This document shows, one piece after another, positions 1 through 5,171 of a stretch of DNA of 8,012 nt; positions within the stretch are counted from its first letter, which is position 1, and every line of letters begins with the position of its first letter. The notes beneath the pieces were generated by a model. That model saw nothing but the letters and a program-made list of their open reading frames with translations, had not been told where the DNA came from and made no database searches. Made by a program: the position numbers and the translations under genes. The stretch comes from Alphaproteobacteria bacterium (GTDB lineage: Bacteria > Pseudomonadota > Alphaproteobacteria > Micavibrionales > UBA2020): positions 1-8,012 of the forward strand of contig JAQSWE010000109.1 in assembly GCA_029266795.1 (NCBI GenBank), read 5' to 3'.

Positions 1-1
1 C

Positions 2-1423
2 CGCTCAGGAACGCTGTCGGGCGGGGAAAGCCAGCGCATTCGTCTGGCCTCGCAGATCGGCTCCGGCCTGACGGGTGTGTTGTATGTGCTGGACGAGCCG
101 TCAATCGGCCTGCACCAGCGCGACAACAACCGGCTGCTGGATACGCTGAAACGCCTGCGCGACCTTGGCAATACCGTGCTTGTCGTGGAACACGACGAAG
201 ACGCGATCCGCATGGCTGATTACGTGATCGATATGGGCCCCGGCGCGGGCATCCATGGCGGCGAAGTGATTGCGCAGGGTACGCGCGACCAGCTGATGAA
301 GAACAAAAACAGCCTGACCGCGCAATACCTGACCGGCGCGCGCGAAATCAAGGTGCCGACGACCCGCCGCAAGGGCAAGACGGTCCAGACCAAAAAAGGC
401 GTCGATACCCAGATGATCGAAGTGCTGGGCGCGCGCGAAAACAACCTGAAAAACGTCCATGCGCAGATCCCGGTCGGCACCTTCACCTGCGTGACCGGCG
501 TGTCCGGCTCGGGCAAGTCGTCGCTGGTAATCGACACGCTCTATGCCGCCACCGCCCGCCGCTTGATGAAGGCGCGCCTGCATGCGGGCGCGCATGACGA
601 AATCAAGGGGCTTGAATATATCGACAAGGTCATCGATATCGACCAGTCGCCCATCGGCCGCACGCCGCGCTCCAACCCCGCCACCTATACCGGCGCCTTC
701 ACGCCCATCCGCGACTGGTATGCGGGCCTGCCGGAAGCGAAAGCGCGCGGCTACGGCCCGGGGCGTTTTTCCTTCAACGTGAAGGGCGGGCGCTGCGAGG
801 CTTGCGAGGGTGACGGCGTCATCAAGATCGAGATGCACTTCCTGCCCGACGTCCACGTCACCTGTGACGCCTGCAAAGGCACGCGTTATAACCGCGAGAC
901 GCTGGAAGTAAAATACAAGGACAAATCCATCGCCGAAGTGCTCGACATGACGGTGGAGGAAGCGGCCGAATTCTTCAAGGCCGTGCCCTCGATCCGCGAA
1001 AAAATGGAAACCCTGAAGGAAGTCGGCCTCGGCTACGTCCATGTCGGCCAGCGCGCCACCACACTCTCGGGCGGCGAGGCGCAGCGCGTGAAGCTGTCGA
1101 AGGAACTCTCCAAACGCGCGACCGGCCGCACGCTCTACATCCTTGATGAGCCGACGACCGGTTTGCATTTCGAAGACGTCCGTAAACTTCTGGAAGTCCT
1201 CCACCGTCTCGTCGATCAGGGAAATACCGTGGTCGTCATCGAACACAACCTCGAAGTCATCAAGACCGCCGACTGGATCATCGATGTGGGTCCCGAAGGC
1301 GGCGACAAGGGCGGCGAGATTTTGATTCAGGACACCCCCGAAAAAGTCGCGCGCGAAAAGCGCAGCTATACGGGACATTTCCTGAAGGCGCTGCTGGGCA
1401 GCAAATCGTCGAAGGTGGCATAA
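2..1423 (+). CDS. uvrA: UvrA, excinuclease ABC subunit A (C-terminal half, 5' end outside window)
   Basis: UvrA is the damage-sensing ATPase of nucleotide excision repair. It acts as a dimer in the cytoplasm, loads UvrB at lesions and is then released. About 473 residues are visible of a protein that is usually about 940 long, and the reading frame is already open at base 2. Counting from that codon, the first ABC signature (LSGGESQR) is at residues 5-12, followed by its Walker B (VLYVLDEPS). The second ATPase domain has Walker A GVSGSGKS at about 166-173. A CX2C-X19-CX2C zinc module follows (Cys 265, 268, 288, 291), then signature LSGGEAQR at 355-362, Walker B LYILDEPT at 378-385 and an H-loop His near 415. 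All key residues are intact, so the visible part looks functional. It ends in TAA 7 bases before a palindromic repeat. No SOS (LexA) box can be assessed because the promoter is off the window. Confidence 0.98.
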   Translation, partial: RSGTLSGGESQRIRLASQIGSGLTGVLYVLDEPSIGLHQRDNNRLLDTLKRLRDLGNTVLVVEHDEDAIRMADYVIDMGPGAGIHGGEVIAQGTRDQLMKNKNSLTAQYLTGAREIKVPTTRRKGKTVQTKKGVDTQMIEVLGARENNLKNVHAQIPVGTFTCVTGVSGSGKSSLVIDTLYAATARRLMKARLHAGAHDEIKGLEYIDKVIDIDQSPIGRTPRSNPATYTGAFTPIRDWYAGLPEAKARGYGPGRFSFNVKGGRCEACEGDGVIKIEMHFLPDVHVTCDACKGTRYNRETLEVKYKDKSIAEVLDMTVEEAAEFFKAVPSIREKMETLKEVGLGYVHVGQRATTLSGGEAQRVKLSKELSKRATGRTLYILDEPTTGLHFEDVRKLLEVLHRLVDQGNTVVVIEHNLEVIKTADWIIDVGPEGGDKGGEILIQDTPEKVAREKRSYTGHFLKALLGSKSSKVA

Positions 1424-1430
1424 CCCATTC

Positions 1431-1551
1431 CTGTCATACCGGCGAAAGCCGGTATCCAAGGACGGTGCCGCCTGTCGCCCGAAAGCCGGCGAACCTGTTT
1501 CTCATGATGCGCGCCCATGTCCGTGGACTCCGGCTTTCGCCGGAGTGACAG
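1431..1551. repeat. Composite palindromic intergenic repeat (three GAAA-loop hairpin units)
   Basis: Two 33-base units face each other, at 1431-1463 and inverted at 1519-1551. Each carries a perfect 8-bp stem closed by a GAAA tetraloop when read in its own direction: ATACCGGC/GCCGGTAT at 1436-1455, and ACTCCGGC/GCCGGAGT for the inverted copy at 1527-1546. The units differ at 5 of 33 positions, and four of these are two compensatory base-pair changes inside the stem. A third, degraded unit lies between them at about 1471-1495 (CCTGTC...CGAAAGCCGG...). Repeats of this general kind, GTCAT-x-CCGGCGAAAGCCGG-x-ATCC, are common between genes in Proteobacteria and when translated give spurious peptides such as WIPAFAGMT. 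The inverted copy is followed by seven bases and then a six-T run (1554-1559), so it may weakly end uvrA transcription. That role is inferred only. Confidence 0.85.
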
Positions 1552-1647
1552 TCTTTTTTGAGGCGATGGCGTGAACAAACCCCGCCCCATCAATCCCTTC
1601 CCGCCTTTCCCTCTTATGATTTATGACAACATATTAAATCCATAATT

Positions 1648-1677
1648 TTGAAAGTTTTTCTAATACACCCGTATTAA
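1648..1677 (+). promoter_or_regulatory. Candidate promoter with a palindromic operator-like site, upstream of the 274-aa gene
   Basis: TTGAAA (1648-1653) is followed 18 bases later by TATTAA (1672-1677), a plausible sigma-70-type pair inside a conspicuously AT-rich stretch (about 1616-1712). A perfect inverted repeat, TAATAC-ACCC-GTATTA (1661-1676), covers the spacer end and the -10 box, where a bound repressor would block polymerase. The predicted start of transcription near 1684 leaves a leader of about 160 bases before the ATG at 1847. The rest of the 1424-1846 gap holds the palindromic repeat and a possible 32-codon ORF at 1734-1832. I see no RNA gene there. Confidence 0.4.
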
Positions 1678-1846
1678 AGATAGGGGATGGACATAACATG
1701 ATTTCATAAATAGGATCGCGGCGGTTTCGAAAAATGATTCTCTGCCGGAGCATATCGCGCAAAACAAGGGCGCTGCTTTCAGGCGGAATAGAGGAAGAGA
1801 TTTTCGAACATTACAAAGACGCTTCATTTTGAAAGGTAGCACTACA

Positions 1847-2671
1847 ATGGCCGAACCCCGTCAGCTGACAGAAAAAGAACTCGAAGCCCGCAAAGAGATC
1901 GTTATTCCGATCAAGCCGAAAGAACTCTGGAACGCGTACACGAAATACGTTTTCGAAAAGCCGCTGGAAGGCCTGCAATGGGTCGCGAAGAAAGTGGACG
2001 ATATGGCCGTTTCCAAGAAACTGCGCTCCGGCCCCCTCGCATTCCTCGGCATGCCCGCCGGCATCATCGGCCGTAACGGCGCGCGCGCGACGCACCACCT
2101 GACGGCTGGCAAATACCTGCACACCGCACAATGGCTGGGCGGCGGCGCTGCTGCTCTCTCCGCTTGGTACGTGGCTGGTTCCGCCCTCGCGGCGACCCTC
2201 GGCAACACCGCCGTTGCTGCCATCGGCGGCAAAATCGCCGTGACCGCAATCGCCGCTGCCGTGACCGTCCCCGTGATGGTTCCCGCTGCGATGATCGGCG
2301 TTGGCGCATTCTCCCTCGCTGTCGGCGTCGGCATCGCTGCCCTTTCCGTCTTCCCGGGCGCGCTGAACCTGATCACCGGCACCCGCCGCACGATCGACTA
2401 CGTGAAAGGCATCCGCGGCGTTGATTACGACGGCGCGAAAGAAAAGCTGGAAATCGACTACAACTCGCTGCGCGCCATCGAAGAGCGCAAGACCTACCAG
2501 GAAGTGAAATACAACCTGGGCAGCCTGTCGGAAGAGCACCAGAAAGACATCTACGAAGGCCTCGCACAACGCTTTGCCAAAGCTGCGACCAAGGCAGCCG
2601 AGCAAGACGATGCGGCCCCCGTGGCACTGCCCGCTGCAAAAGCCGGCATCACCGTCACGCCGAAGCCGTAA
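1847..2671 (+). CDS. Unrecognised 274-aa protein with long Gly/Ala-rich hydrophobic core
   Basis: I do not recognise the family. The protein has three parts. Residues 1-92 are a charged, soluble N-terminus rich in Lys and Glu. Residues 93-178 are almost uninterrupted hydrophobic, Ala/Gly/Val-rich sequence, with small-residue spacing such as GVGAFSLAVGVG at 151-162. That is long enough for two or three membrane helices. Residues 179-274 form a charged, probably helical tail ending in an Ala/Pro-rich stretch. There is no N-terminal signal peptide. I chose the ATG at 1847, with GAAAGG (1831-1836) ten bases upstream, over an in-frame TTG at 1829 that would overlap that ribosome-binding site. The gene stands alone, with its own candidate promoter and a strong terminator, so it is probably monocistronic. 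The core suggests an integral or membrane-inserting protein. Pore-forming, holin-like or membrane-organising roles are possible but unsupported. Confidence 0.85.
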   Translation: MAEPRQLTEKELEARKEIVIPIKPKELWNAYTKYVFEKPLEGLQWVAKKVDDMAVSKKLRSGPLAFLGMPAGIIGRNGARATHHLTAGKYLHTAQWLGGGAAALSAWYVAGSALAATLGNTAVAAIGGKIAVTAIAAAVTVPVMVPAAMIGVGAFSLAVGVGIAALSVFPGALNLITGTRRTIDYVKGIRGVDYDGAKEKLEIDYNSLRAIEERKTYQEVKYNLGSLSEEHQKDIYEGLAQRFAKAATKAAEQDDAAPVALPAAKAGITVTPKP

Positions 2672-2692
2672 TCGCTTCTGCGATTAAAGAAT

Positions 2693-2729
2693 ACGCCCGC
2701 CGCGGTTTTCCGCTGGCGGGCGTTTTTTT
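2693..2729 (+). terminator. Strong intrinsic terminator of the 274-aa gene
   Basis: A 9-bp GC-rich stem, ACGCCCGCC (2693-2701) with GGCGGGCGT (2715-2723), continues into GCGG/CCGC around a TTTT loop with a single bulged T (2714). It is followed directly by a run of seven T (2723-2729). A second small perfect hairpin, TAATCGC-TTCT-GCGATTA (2669-2686), begins at the stop codon itself just upstream. The terminator sits between two convergent genes. Read on the minus strand, the stem is followed only by ATTCTTT, so it should work much less well for the SRPBCC gene. Confidence 0.92.
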
Positions 2730-2739
2730 ATGCGGAAAA

Positions 2740-3204
2740 TCAAGCCGCCGCGCCGCAGCTGGCGCCGTGATCCGCCCAGGTATCGAGCGGCGTGCCGCTT
2801 TCCAGATAGGTTTTGAGGCTCGACAGCACGCGCGGCCAGCCCGCCGTGACGCCCGCCGCCATCTTCGAGCCTTCTTTGAACTGGCCATGCACAACATCCA
2901 GCTGAACCATGTCGCCTTTGACCGAGATGTCAAAGCTGACCTGTGACAGGTCATCGAGATTGTCGGGCGCCGCCCAGCTGAGGACGAGGCGGTGCGGCGG
3001 GTTGCTTTCGACGACCTTGCCGGTGATCAGTGTATGGCCGTCGTCGCCATGCTCATGCCGCCAGTCCGATCCGGTTTTCCAGTCGGAGATATTTTTCTGT
3101 CCCCAATACTGTTTCGTGAATTCCGGGTTGGTCAGCGCCGCCCAGAGTTTTTCCGGCGTGGTCTTGATGTAGGTCGTGTAGACGAAATCGCGTGGCGTGG
3201 TCAT
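2740..3204 (-). CDS. SRPBCC (AHSA1-like) domain protein paired with ArsR regulator
   Basis: A 154-residue protein of the START/SRPBCC fold in the AHSA1-like branch, which forms a hydrophobic ligand-binding cavity. No enzymatic reaction can be assigned. The family pattern is clear: VYTTYIKTTPEKLWAALTNP at 8-27, then a YWG motif (33-35), SDWKTGSDW at 40-48, HRLVLSW at 71-77 and a long C-terminal helix (about 117-136) with AGWPRVLSSLKTYLE. The tail is short and Cys/Ala-containing. The ATG at 3204 is chosen because a purine-rich GAGGGAGAG lies just upstream and the family N-terminus begins there. A longer open frame running to 3426 would overlap the regulator gene and is not real. The start overlaps the regulator's stop by ATGA (3201-3204), so the two are translationally coupled. 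ArsR-SRPBCC pairs are a recurring arrangement in Proteobacteria and Actinobacteria, but their ligand is generally unknown. Confidence 0.93.
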   Translation of the reverse strand: MTTPRDFVYTTYIKTTPEKLWAALTNPEFTKQYWGQKNISDWKTGSDWRHEHGDDGHTLITGKVVESNPPHRLVLSWAAPDNLDDLSQVSFDISVKGDMVQLDVVHGQFKEGSKMAAGVTAGWPRVLSSLKTYLESGTPLDTWADHGASCGAAA

Positions 3205-3530
3205 TTTTTCTCTCCCTCTTCCAATGCTTGTTTCAAATTTTGCAGCGCGGTCAGACGTTCCTGTTCGAACTGGTGCGTCCAGCGCGTGTAGATCTCGTTG
3301 ATCGGCACGGGGTTCAGGTAATGCAGCTTTTCCCTTCCCCGTTTCTTGGTGACGACAAGGTTCGCCGCCTCCAGCAAGCCCAGATGCTTGGTCACCGCCT
3401 GCCGCGTCATGTCGTGGCTTTCGCACAATTCCGTCAGCGTCAGCCCGCCCTTGTCGCGGAGGCGGTCGAGCAGCTGGCGGCGGCTGGAATCGGCAAGCGC
3501 CTTGAACACTTTGTCTTCGTCGGTCACCAT
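3201..3530 (-). CDS. ArsR-family winged-helix transcriptional regulator
   Basis: A 109-residue DNA-binding repressor of the ArsR/SmtB superfamily. The typical core is present: VFKALADSSRRQLLDRL at 8-24, then TLTELCESHDMTRQAVTKHL at 31-50 with the recognition helix at about 42-50, and a wing at about 57-72 (VVTKKRGREKLHYLNP). The metal-binding ELCVCDL-type motif is replaced (only Cys 36 remains), so it is probably not a metal sensor. It belongs with the subgroup linked to SRPBCC proteins. I start it at the ATG at 3530. A TTG at 3566 gives a longer frame but is part of the -35 box. The ATG lies only six bases after the -10 box, and no ribosome-binding site precedes it, so the mRNA is probably leaderless. 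The GTG at codon 2 is an alternative start. It probably represses its own promoter through the palindrome at 3542-3561 and controls the SRPBCC gene with itself. Confidence 0.93.
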   Translation of the reverse strand: MVTDEDKVFKALADSSRRQLLDRLRDKGGLTLTELCESHDMTRQAVTKHLGLLEAANLVVTKKRGREKLHYLNPVPINEIYTRWTHQFEQERLTALQNLKQALEEGEKK

Positions 3531-3536
3531 GGTTTT

Positions 3537-3566
3537 ATTATATGCAACTATTTGGTTGCATGTCAA
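3537..3566 (-). promoter_or_regulatory. Consensus sigma-70 promoter with embedded ArsR-type operator
   Basis: On the minus strand, a perfect TTGACA (3566-3561) and a perfect TATAAT (3542-3537) are separated by 18 bases. Between and overlapping them is a perfect 7-bp inverted repeat, ATGCAAC-N6-GTTGCAT (3542-3561). It touches both boxes, so a dimeric repressor bound there would shut the promoter completely. The position directly upstream of an ArsR gene makes autoregulation the simplest reading. The predicted transcription start falls at about the A of the ATG at 3530. Confidence 0.85.
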
Positions 3567-3623
3567 GTGTAGCCTAAAACGCGAGGATTTCCGCGCCTAT
3601 ATCAAGACGTTAGCAATATGTAA

Positions 3624-3688
3624 TTGCGTTTATCGCATGATTGTGATATGGTGATAAGTGGCAGGTTATTGAACAATTGAAGAGAGGA
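3624..3688 (+). promoter_or_regulatory. Orphan promoter-like and ribosome-binding sequences without a following gene
   Basis: In the 130-base AT-rich gap between the ArsR gene and the next gene, the plus strand has TTGCGT (3624-3629), 17 bases, then TATGGT (3647-3652) preceded by an extended -10 TGA. About 30 bases on comes a good ribosome-binding sequence, AGAGAGGA (3681-3688). No start codon follows at a usable distance, and the sequence then runs antisense into the 3' end of the gene at 3697. It may be the leftover front of a lost gene, the promoter of a small RNA, or chance. Confidence 0.25.
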
Positions 3689-3689
3689 T

Positions 3690-3712
3690 AAAAAGTCTAG
3701 CCGAGCGACGGC
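3690..3712 (-). terminator. Weak candidate terminator at the end of the paralogue pair
   Basis: On the minus strand, a short GC-only stem (GCCG-TCGCT-CGGC, 3712-3700) overlaps the end of the coding sequence. The stop codon and two bases follow, then five T (3694-3690). Four base pairs is short for an intrinsic terminator, and the T run is not immediately adjacent, so efficiency is doubtful. No better signal is visible before 3567. Confidence 0.25.
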
Positions 3713-4398
3713 GGTTTCGGCGTCTTGTCGGGGTCGCGGCGGCGGGTCCAGTCGCGCAGGTCGAGCTCGGTTGCGCCTTCCATCTTGGCCTTGTTGTAGA
3801 GCTCCATGAAGGCGGGACGCGGCATGTCGATCATGATGCTCGTCTCGCCGAACGGGCCCTTGTCGTAGAGCAGCGCGAGTTTCGTGGCCTTGCCGTTTTT
3901 GGCCTGATCGACGCCCTCGACCTTGGCCCAGTCGATGCGGTCGTCACTGATGAAGAACATCTGGAAGTTTTGCTGCTCGCTCTGGCGCACGAAGACCGCG
4001 ATCTTGAGGGGCTTGTTCACCATGGGGAGTTTTGCGCCCTCCGCCTCCGCCACGGGATTGAATTTCGTCGACAGGCGCACCGCCTGCACTTCGCGCACGG
4101 CGTTGCCGGTGATCAGCGTCAGGTCGATGCCTGAGCCCGTCGACATATCGGGCTGGTACACGGTCTGCCGCAGCCGCTCGAAACTCATGACGACGGGAAT
4201 GGTCACGCCGTTTTTCAGCGTCATCGCGGAAATGTCGTTATCGACCTGAAAGACGTAATCGACGGCGGACGCCTTGAACGCGATCTGCCGCCAGTCGCCG
4301 GACGCGCCCTCGACCGGCGCGAAGGCGGTGATGATCAGGTCATCGGCATTGCCCATCGTGAAAACCTTGGGCAGCTTGCTGGAAAGACCGGGGTTCAT
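3697..4398 (-). CDS. Unrecognised 233-aa protein, second member of a tandem paralogue pair
   Basis: I do not recognise the family. The 233-residue protein has no signal peptide or membrane segment and looks like a cytoplasmic alpha/beta protein with repeated short beta strands, for example LKIAVFVRQ at 131-139 and MFFISDDRIDWAKVEG at 147-162. It ends in ELDLRDWTRRRDPDKTPKPP, a basic and Pro-rich tail. It resembles the protein encoded just upstream (4395-5084) along its whole length: xTLKNGxxI at 59-67, a LR-containing segment at 76-77, IDLTLIT at 91-97, FVRQ at 136-139, TKLAL at 172-176, and PAFMELYNKAKMEGATELDL at 195-214. The start ATG (4398) overlaps the upstream stop by ATGA, with only a weak ribosome-binding site, so it is probably translated by coupling. 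The pair was probably made by an old tandem duplication. Its function is unknown. Confidence 0.85.
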   Translation of the reverse strand: MNPGLSSKLPKVFTMGNADDLIITAFAPVEGASGDWRQIAFKASAVDYVFQVDNDISAMTLKNGVTIPVVMSFERLRQTVYQPDMSTGSGIDLTLITGNAVREVQAVRLSTKFNPVAEAEGAKLPMVNKPLKIAVFVRQSEQQNFQMFFISDDRIDWAKVEGVDQAKNGKATKLALLYDKGPFGETSIMIDMPRPAFMELYNKAKMEGATELDLRDWTRRRDPDKTPKPPSLG

Positions 4399-5084
4399 GG
4401 ATTGAGCCCGTTTGCTTTGCGTTTTTCGGGTGGAATTTCGGTACCCTTGCGCATCGACAATTCGCGCAAGTCGATATCGGTCAAGCCGTTCGTCAGCGCA
4501 TTCTTCACCGCGGCGTTAAAGGCGTCGAGGTCGACTTCCGTGATCGCTTCCTCCGTCCGCAGGCCGAATTTCGCAGGGTCTCGGAAAGCCATCTTGGTGT
4601 AGGTGCCGCCCATGATGCTGTTGCCGGAGGCGAGAGAGGCGCGCAGGATATCGGCACCGGTAAATGTCACTTCACGGAAATCGGTTTTTTGCACGGTGCG
4701 CACAGACAGGCGGAAGGTCAGCGCGGTGAAGGCTTTGTTCTTTTCACGCTCGGCCGCTTCCTCGAATTCCTGTTTCAGTTTGGCGGCGAGGTTCTTGCGC
4801 GGGGTCAGGTTGGTGACGGAGGTCAGGTCCAGCACCGTATCCTCTGCCTCGCGCAGTTTTTTGCGCAGGTCGGCATGGGAGAGGTTCAGGATAATCTCCC
4901 GCCCGCCATCGAGCTTCAGCAGGGAATTTTTTTCGCCGAGGCTTTGCATTTCGGTGATCGTCTTGACGGGAAAGGAAAAAGTGTCGGTCGCGGACAAGCC
5001 TTCCTGACCCGGAATGCGGACATCAATCCACAAATCGCCGCGGTCTAAGTTGAAGGTCTTGAATAGCTTGGATTTGGCGTCCAC
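4395..5084 (-). CDS. Unrecognised 229-aa protein, first member of a tandem paralogue pair
   Basis: I do not recognise the family. With the chosen GTG start the protein has 229 residues, no signal peptide and no membrane segment. A beta-rich N-terminal part (about 1-92) includes LLKLDGGREIILNLS at 55-69 and VLDLTSVTN at 84-92. A highly charged helical, possibly coiled-coil stretch follows at 96-118, then a second beta-rich part, and a conserved-looking end (FNAAVKNALTNGLTDIDLRE at 189-208) plus a basic tail. These blocks match the downstream gene product in order. I chose GTG 5084 because GGAG lies nine bases upstream and a promoter at 5120-5148 would start transcription near 5113. The longer frame from TTG 5129 would begin upstream of that start and has no ribosome-binding site. 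The stop overlaps the next gene's ATG. An operon of two with its paralogue is likely, with possible read-through from the lipid A genes upstream. Confidence 0.8.
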   Translation of the reverse strand: MDAKSKLFKTFNLDRGDLWIDVRIPGQEGLSATDTFSFPVKTITEMQSLGEKNSLLKLDGGREIILNLSHADLRKKLREAEDTVLDLTSVTNLTPRKNLAAKLKQEFEEAAEREKNKAFTALTFRLSVRTVQKTDFREVTFTGADILRASLASGNSIMGGTYTKMAFRDPAKFGLRTEEAITEVDLDAFNAAVKNALTNGLTDIDLRELSMRKGTEIPPEKRKANGLNP

Positions 5085-5119
5085 GCGCGTCTGCTCCGTC
5101 AGGAAATCCGGTAGCGCAC

Positions 5120-5148
5120 ACCCTAGCAAAGCGTGTTTGTTATGTCAA
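5120..5148 (-). promoter_or_regulatory. Candidate promoter of the paralogue pair
   Basis: On the minus strand, a perfect TTGACA (5148-5143) is followed by 17 bases and TAGGGT (5125-5120), which has an extended -10 TGC directly before it. Transcription would start near 5113, leaving a leader of about 29 bases that contains GGAG before the GTG at 5084. It sits in the gap between the acyltransferase stop (5172) and the next gene. I see no terminator in that gap. Confidence 0.55.
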
Positions 5149-5171
5149 TTCAATGAGATATTATAGAGAAA

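Noticed and set aside
101..1459. Long minus-strand open frame (452 codons) opposite uvrA.
   Set aside because: It is the antisense shadow of a clear uvrA gene in GC-rich sequence. Its product is low-complexity in appearance and shows no family motif, and the frame starts inside the palindromic repeat.
1431..1551. Possible CRISPR array from the repeated hairpin units.
   Set aside because: There are only two good units, in opposite orientation, with no regular spacers and no cas genes nearby.
1527..1559. Inverted hairpin unit as a proper uvrA terminator.
   Set aside because: The T run starts seven bases after the stem, too far for a standard intrinsic terminator, and the stem is explained by the repeat. 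A weak effect is still possible.
1366..1593. Minus-strand frame encoding a peptide with WIPAFAGMT.
   Set aside because: This is the well-known spurious translation of the GTCAT/CCGGCGAAAGCCGG repeat, not a gene.
2131..2424. Plus-strand Arg-rich frame inside the 274-aa gene.
   Set aside because: It is an out-of-frame shadow caused by Ala/Gly codon runs, with no ribosome-binding site or family features.
2740..3426. Longer version of the SRPBCC gene starting at 3426.
   Set aside because: It would overlap about 220 bases of the ArsR gene in another frame. The family N-terminus, ribosome-binding site and ATGA overlap all point to 3204.
3531..3566. N-terminal extension of the ArsR gene from TTG 3566.
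   Set aside because: The TTG is the first half of the perfect -35 box, so it would not be in the transcript from that promoter.
5085..5129. Lipobox-like LLGC at the start of the longest frame of the first paralogue gene.
   Set aside because: There is no positively charged and hydrophobic signal region before it, the frame closes a few codons upstream, and the promoter lies across this stretch.
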